Shown here piece by piece: positions 63,501-64,000 of a DNA stretch of 64,000 bases. The DNA lies in contig JAJCZJ010000002.1 of NCBI GenBank assembly GCA_029262455.1, forward strand, positions 1-64,000. The letters are read 5' to 3'. Within the stretch, counting starts at the first letter, position 1; every line of letters starts with the position of its first letter. Origin of the DNA: Deltaproteobacteria bacterium (GTDB taxonomy: Bacteria > Desulfobacterota > Binatia > HRBIN30 > CADEER01). The notes beneath the pieces are model-generated. The model was not told the DNA's origin, did not search any database, and saw nothing but the letters and a program-made list of their open reading frames with translations. The position numbers and the translations under genes were made by a program.

Positions 63501-64000
63501 CGCACGCAGATCGGAACCCTCGAGAGTCGCATCTCCGACCGCATCCCGGCCAGCGATGCTATCGCCATCCCAATCGCCGATCTCGCCGTCGAGCATCATT
63601 ACTGCCCACACCGGAAGTGCGACCAAAACCATCCCAGCAATTCCCGCTCGCCAAGATACGCGCCATGACGCGCGCCGGCGCGCCGAGACCAGAATCAATG
63701 CAAAGAGTAATAGCGCGAGCCCCGCTGCCGAGAGGACTGGGGCGGGGGCTGCTAGTAGGGCTTCAGCGGGCAGCAAAGCATCCTGGCTGCCATTGTCGTC
63801 GATGACGTCGACCCCGAATCTGGCGGCGTCACTCAGGCCTTCGCTCCGAGGCATCAGGGCCAGGAAGAGCTCGACGACGTCGGCGCCATCAATCCCGTTG
63901 CCGAGCCCGATGGGCCAGCCGCCCGAGTCGACCAACTTGGCGGGACCGAAGCTTCCAGACGAAGGAACACAGGAACTGAGCTGTATCGACCCAACCACCC
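51588..64000 (-). CDS. Giant exported RHS multi-domain protein, N-terminus beyond the window
   Basis: At least 4136 residues; the GTG at 63998 may be internal because no signal peptide is seen. In order: two membrane segments (about 86-106 and 117-135), the first like an IPTL-type sorting signal; Pro/Ser/Thr repeats; an Ig-like domain; a discoidin-like (F5/8 C) domain (nucleotides about 62150-62500); a CxxCH haem-binding motif; an alpha-toroid region like terpene cyclases (ALDWLLTQEVVGGGWLPD, AEYLLKTQAIDGSWF); three DGDCDD-type metal-binding repeats, with FG-GAP repeats (about 58500-59750) between the first two. A Big_2-like domain (PSSLEVRPAQAEVLQGDTRQ) follows, then about 1100 residues of YD repeats with the RHS core (RARYFDSSAGRFISRDPEEG). 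The ~200-residue tip is Gly/Ser-rich and beta-like (ISFAVGSFGLGPTVSESVGA) with no known toxin motif. It is probably surface-anchored. Confidence 0.92.
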   Translation of the reverse strand, partial: VVGSIQLSSCVPSSGSFGPAKLVDSGGWPIGLGNGIDGADVVELFLALMPRSEGLSDAARFGVDVIDDNGSQDALLPAEALLAAPAPVLSAAGLALLLFALILVSARRRASWRVSWRAGIAGMVLVALPVWAVMMLDGEIGDWDGDSIAGRDAVGDATLEGSDLRAIFLAAPGGDGMFLRVDVHLQAQLPTPTATSTASPTSTPSSTSTASATETDTASPTSTASPTSTPSSTNTASPTSTPSSTNTASPTSTPSSTNTASPTSTPSSTNTASPTSTPSSTNTASPTSTPSSTNTASPTRTDTASPTSTPTATATSTTDPNTAPRIVSEPVTDSGTRYLYRYPVEAFDPDVGDVLEASLPDAPLGMTINPKTAVIEWTPTDQQVGTHAVTVVVRDLKGLTDEQSFSVRVEEAPNRPPLITTEPRPLFGCGPGSAIVQAVQVSLSNGESSPVAQNVFEPIASHEPSSLQGTAGTAPALPATVDRINWAAASRGGTISPSSPFLIDEIGGGNELFSTTTISARQPVSLDLGVVREVDEIHLHLYEDDRFFRYEIEASVDGITFEQVIDRTVGDYRGFQRVFLPLPTAARYLRVIGTHSSLNDAFHLIDEIRVIGTSDASPEQVQVVVVDAVTAAGTSVTDGQLAELNAGVYRVSYFEGAVSRWATDSDNAGRSWAVDVVVTAPGASKEYRFGFVHDTLSSFATSAQAQQASSGQFFEIHLPVHANVFFRFPDSVPGDNRGSQSFQLTQLSGPTDSLLTRVRDAMTRGILWEQGELAGWGTWISRTDYNCFGCHVQTQASTGLAQSRKKVPDLPISGGLETKLADAYESRFWLGGEGFVPQQAGTSFHPKTQTSLWAWAVASQEASIGGRLTLPLVRALDWLLTQEVVGGGWLPDHTHSAGTRLYNDNPGGVSGTHTAGNLQALASVAMSLDGESFLALNDVTIEGSRILFEQAPRTNVDILFPNISGVTGFKITISDTFASNENFVLNELQAFSSETLRVFDGAVANFSQSGFPISPETINGVLNDRNDGWAYSPLNSLITPAEGLWTFAVPEDISRLRLTQIWEPEHHVREMVLEYTTDPAPTLASTFHPVTVSDVGLQLGARRDDYLGAIQRHAAFFSGASWNFALNVRTAAQTIIGLHAALPFLDEAAQALATARIHEADEALRAAQQFEGGWSDSLAGAGAPRPFQSAQALEAISLASSTLDTAILRGAEYLLKTQAIDGSWFSAPLERRLAVTTWIEIALPTILDVAAPRDPYLYGVDAVDPDGDVVGFVLIEGPSGMEVDPDSGLLQWQPQVGRFQVSVQAEDGRGGASVQSFDLVVTRDLDCDGFTAEDGDCDDSNSGVFPNAPEIPGNGVDEDCDGDDIGPNNPPVITSDPPSSVQCDSSSEPTFTIEPVLEWSWTGSDVEPASVQVVVAPMVANLNDDNGDGRVDVSDIPDIIFATTSSTAGIVCASQGVLRAVSGSDGSSIFDVADPWVSPCVAPAIGDIDLDGLPEVIAQQGTRLVIFENDGTIKKFSDAFLIGNINATGAPSIADLDHDGTPELIYGTAVFDNAGNLLLPNSDVGPGFGPISTAADLDLTGDMEIVTGFRAFRSDGTLFYSFSDAGSYPAIGNFDEDPNPEIVVVAAGAVYVLEHDGTLKWGPSSIGGGRGGPPTVADFDNDGMAEVGVAGSSFYSVFETDGSLKWRQPTRDFSSSLTGSSVFDFDGDGNAEVLYNDELYLRIYRGSDGEVLAEVPNPTGTATEYPVIADVDRDGQAEIVVARNNILGFGDFLEGQLGVELPEGVFVYGSGGTRWASTRGIWNQHSYHITNVEEDGSIPEAERPNWLVPELNNFRLNTFGPGDDGFCRDDRLLGITFSGALISIDPSTGEGKLLREAGLVSADALGMGDDGDLVAVTNEPAIYTVDDESGQVLAGSPLSGVLMVEGLATAADVLYGASATDAEPFAEWSESLTTIDVVGSSASVLGPIGPAGSADIDSLAYRSSNGRLYAQDIQTRELFSVDPATLVRESVAILPSILLALDFGKGDQLFGATNPTTSNIGPATLVRIDPDTGAVSEVGPIGFVGVTGLVFVEGNCDERSYGYEVEAFDPDGDSLTFTLEEHPAGMVISPQTGLVSWNPRRDQRGEHSVIVAVDDGRGGRDEQSFQLLVPVDDDCDGYSPSDGDCNDNDASVNPDATEIPGNGIDEDCDGVDARVVIGDCQGVTRLGFADVVLRYEDSGAGNLPGPSGGTAGGSISSPISLTDAVPIDVCVATGDEPGPTGAIDYLSLPTGAEITLGFIDESIIDGPGDDFEIRELFAANEEADVFVSSNGVDFTFVQTVKSSTALIGVDLATAQFAEPVTAVKIVGKDLIGSSQGFDLGSVRAVNMSSQSTCGNGKLDAVESCDPSSGGGPQACPAAQCRPDCTCNVDCSTDPAYPLGDWTGACTGTAGCSAHLTYLTTTTGVLVNATFEASVAPSPGDPIALTINSGCCYVSMNEMILSEDGCCMAGTWADTNGQYGVARRCWDDAEDNDEDGFTERDGDCDDMDSAINPGAPEISGNGIDDDCSGSDEAPQPSSLEVRPAQAEVLQGDTRQFSAIATLTDGSTQDVTVAASWDTDAPAIASINSSGLAQALSEGAANLTARLDGIEGAAQLSVLARVEDDTFPEVAITSPVVDTDITSPVEIIGTATDDNFYRYELRLLDSDRNFVREIGAGDGPVREGVLGTLDPTLIANGVYFVELVAFDLGGKSNSALSRYSISGNLKLGNFRISFTDLSIPLAGIPITITRTYDSLDTSPGDFGAGWRLGYPGQVVDSASESPLEPFTDRTKVYVTKPDGRRIGFTFTPSCGFFGCSPGFRADSGVFDTLSVPNTLLFRSGGGYFTLLGSYNPSTFVLTTKDAVEYTLNETAGLLRVVHRNGNSLAFEAAGITHSSGVSVAVTHDTEGRIASITDPAGNSIIYRYDANGDLVSVTDRESNETTFTYLATPAHYLLDYLDPLGRRVARNEYDETGRLLALTTAGGTRLEFEHQTDSNTEVIRDLLGNPMTYVYDTLGNVTRIVNPVGDEIVFEYDALGNLRTEANGEGEIVFRSYDRDGNVLERRDDLGNTTTYTYANNQVETISDPLGNIYTYAYDPSGNLVEERDPAGNARTWTYDSAGNVTTQTDRRGNFANFEYDASGNLLAVVDPSGNRREHEYDALGNRTATRRYRADSDGTVRILTTRTQFDNESRPVVFHDMVGQTSTISYRPDGAIEETTDIRGVTGVFHYDERGNNTRTEYSDGSFESREFDANGNLLSRRDRSGRQFSYRFDNASRPVMLVDDLGRETTISYDRAGRPQRYTAAGTAIQVEYDGGTVFSPEPFGSPPHHKRRRMSQIHIDDGEYDVSLAYDSNGNLQEMASSDGMRVSASFNEVNLPTRFTSGDHVFRDLQLDEAGNVIASASSSSPTYTYSRDADGQITEVLDQLGNRTTFEYDELGNRISQTDANGNTTRWRYNDRNKVEEKILPGGQTESFRYNTFGDLISRTNFSGDEIVYENDSAGRVISRTSVSDGVRHDFSYDESGRLSTIVGPRGTTSHQYDSFGRPVRTDFPGGQFIENTYDERGNRTAIETQSGRFDYTYDRLNRIESVEIDGAHRAVFSYDSDLRSMSTSLPNGTSSEYDYDALGRIVRTEHRGTTGEVLASYDVSYETTDTPVRIIQEGSGQTTTYTYDRLHRVVEEVTSGPAFGSEKISYTYDAVGNRISREDSLAELTYTYDANYCIESAGDALYECDANGNVRRVVSPSETTDYTFDALNRLTSISRSDGLLLNYEYGHAGIRLSETTDDKSASFLVDASTLMSRSIEETSEQGTTRFAYADAVLFALASSALEVPHRDPWNNIRAYSDSTGSLAAERRYDAFGKILADDGFDFRFGFAGEEQSASTGLIYLRARYFDSSAGRFISRDPEEGDPHDPFTVHPYQYGRLDPTTNGDPTGRSPMAGYASLALNQVLTAKRLAATVSGFTFTTLASLRAILSGPVPTHSVSALGFSLGFGDAIGAQGASGSFETLRKFPSVVGDSYLSRGVFISFAVGSFGLGPTVSESVGAGPVWNVCTASDYSGPFWESAVSIGPGFASTAVGTLLPREGMCNGNAASAVVGRSWRFPPAAVEFSWAYRNYQLAR
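61626..61640 (-). other. CxxCH haem-c motif in the RHS giant
   Basis: The codons for CFGCH (in TDYNCFGCHVQTQ) form a c-type haem attachment site within the exported part of the giant, just before the alpha-toroid region. A single isolated motif can occur by chance, but CFGCH is a common cytochrome context. Confidence 0.5.
63111..63326 (-). repeat. 36-bp tandem repeat, six copies
   Basis: Six near-identical 36-bp units start at 63111, 63147, 63183, 63219, 63255 and 63291; degenerate copies follow to about 63420. On the minus strand each encodes a 12-residue STPSSTNTASPT unit of the linker near the N-terminus of the giant. It is a potential length-variable (VNTR) linker. Confidence 0.92.
63672..63743 (-). 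other. IPTL-CTERM-like transmembrane motif near the N-terminus of the giant
   Basis: Residues about 86-109 read APVLSAAGLALLLFALILVS followed by ARRR: a Pro-x-Leu-Ser-x-x-Gly start, a single hydrophobic helix and an Arg cluster. This is the layout of the IPTL/PEP-type sorting signals that normally end a protein. Here more than 4000 residues follow. Confidence 0.5.

Noticed and set aside
62900-63568. Arg/Leu-rich minus-strand frame with RVLLPRRTP repeats
   Set aside because: Alternative-frame reading of the same repeat region within the giant gene.

Overview
The window looks like a stretch of chromosome from an uncultured, GC-rich Gram-negative bacterium of the deltaproteobacterial / Candidatus Binatota type. 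That placement is an inference. It rests on the many exported giants carrying paired dockerin-like repeats flanked by cysteines (CxGDCNxDGxVxxxELVxxVNxALG), on the recurring cohesin-like and RHS modules, and on Pro/Ser/Thr-rich linkers. No rRNA, tRNA, CRISPR array or core housekeeping operon was seen.

Layout. (a) 1-2626, minus strand: a protease operon with a cytosolic subtilase, a trypsin-fold protease with an N-terminal effector-associated domain (EAD1), and the start of a second EAD1-type protein cut by the window edge. This resembles the EAD-wired conflict (immunity / regulated cell death) systems. (b) 2854-4542, plus strand: a two-helix membrane protein and a translationally coupled pair of paralogous lipoproteins, closed by a strong UUCG hairpin. 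A 14-bp tandem array grows out of this hairpin. (c) 18570-4642, minus strand: a six-gene run of exported proteins (unknown secreted protein, dockerin/cohesin-like protein, RHS giant, RHS-leader/IPT protein, glycine-rich protein, FG-GAP/ASPIC protein). Two junctions are ATGA overlaps. (d) 19104-25556, plus: a second dockerin-RHS giant with a thrombospondin-C-like domain, followed by a small membrane protein. (e) 28035-25638, minus: a small dockerin-like protein with an SRREF motif and an aromatic tail, overlapping a glycosyltransferase fused from two GT-B units. (f) 34369-28412, minus: an Asp-box (BNR) repeat protein and a beta-helix protein, both with dockerin-like motifs. (g) 34655-44455: a SorC-type regulator, then a 1643-residue Cys-rich dockerin protein flanked by two proteins that share an unnamed N-terminal module and a Big_2 domain. 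(h) 44985-51545: an accessory island with small unknown genes, a DUF429-like protein, a stand-alone C-terminal DptH-like FtsK/HerA ATPase, an IS200/REP-type transposase and a transposase fragment. (i) 51588-64000, minus: an RHS giant of at least 4136 residues running off the right edge.

Together the exported proteins look like a surface or secreted repertoire in which dockerin-like ends could dock onto cohesin-like modules, one of which lies in the same operon. The edge protease system and the DptH-like/transposase region are separate defence-type accessory DNA. All functions are read from sequence patterns; nothing was searched or computed.
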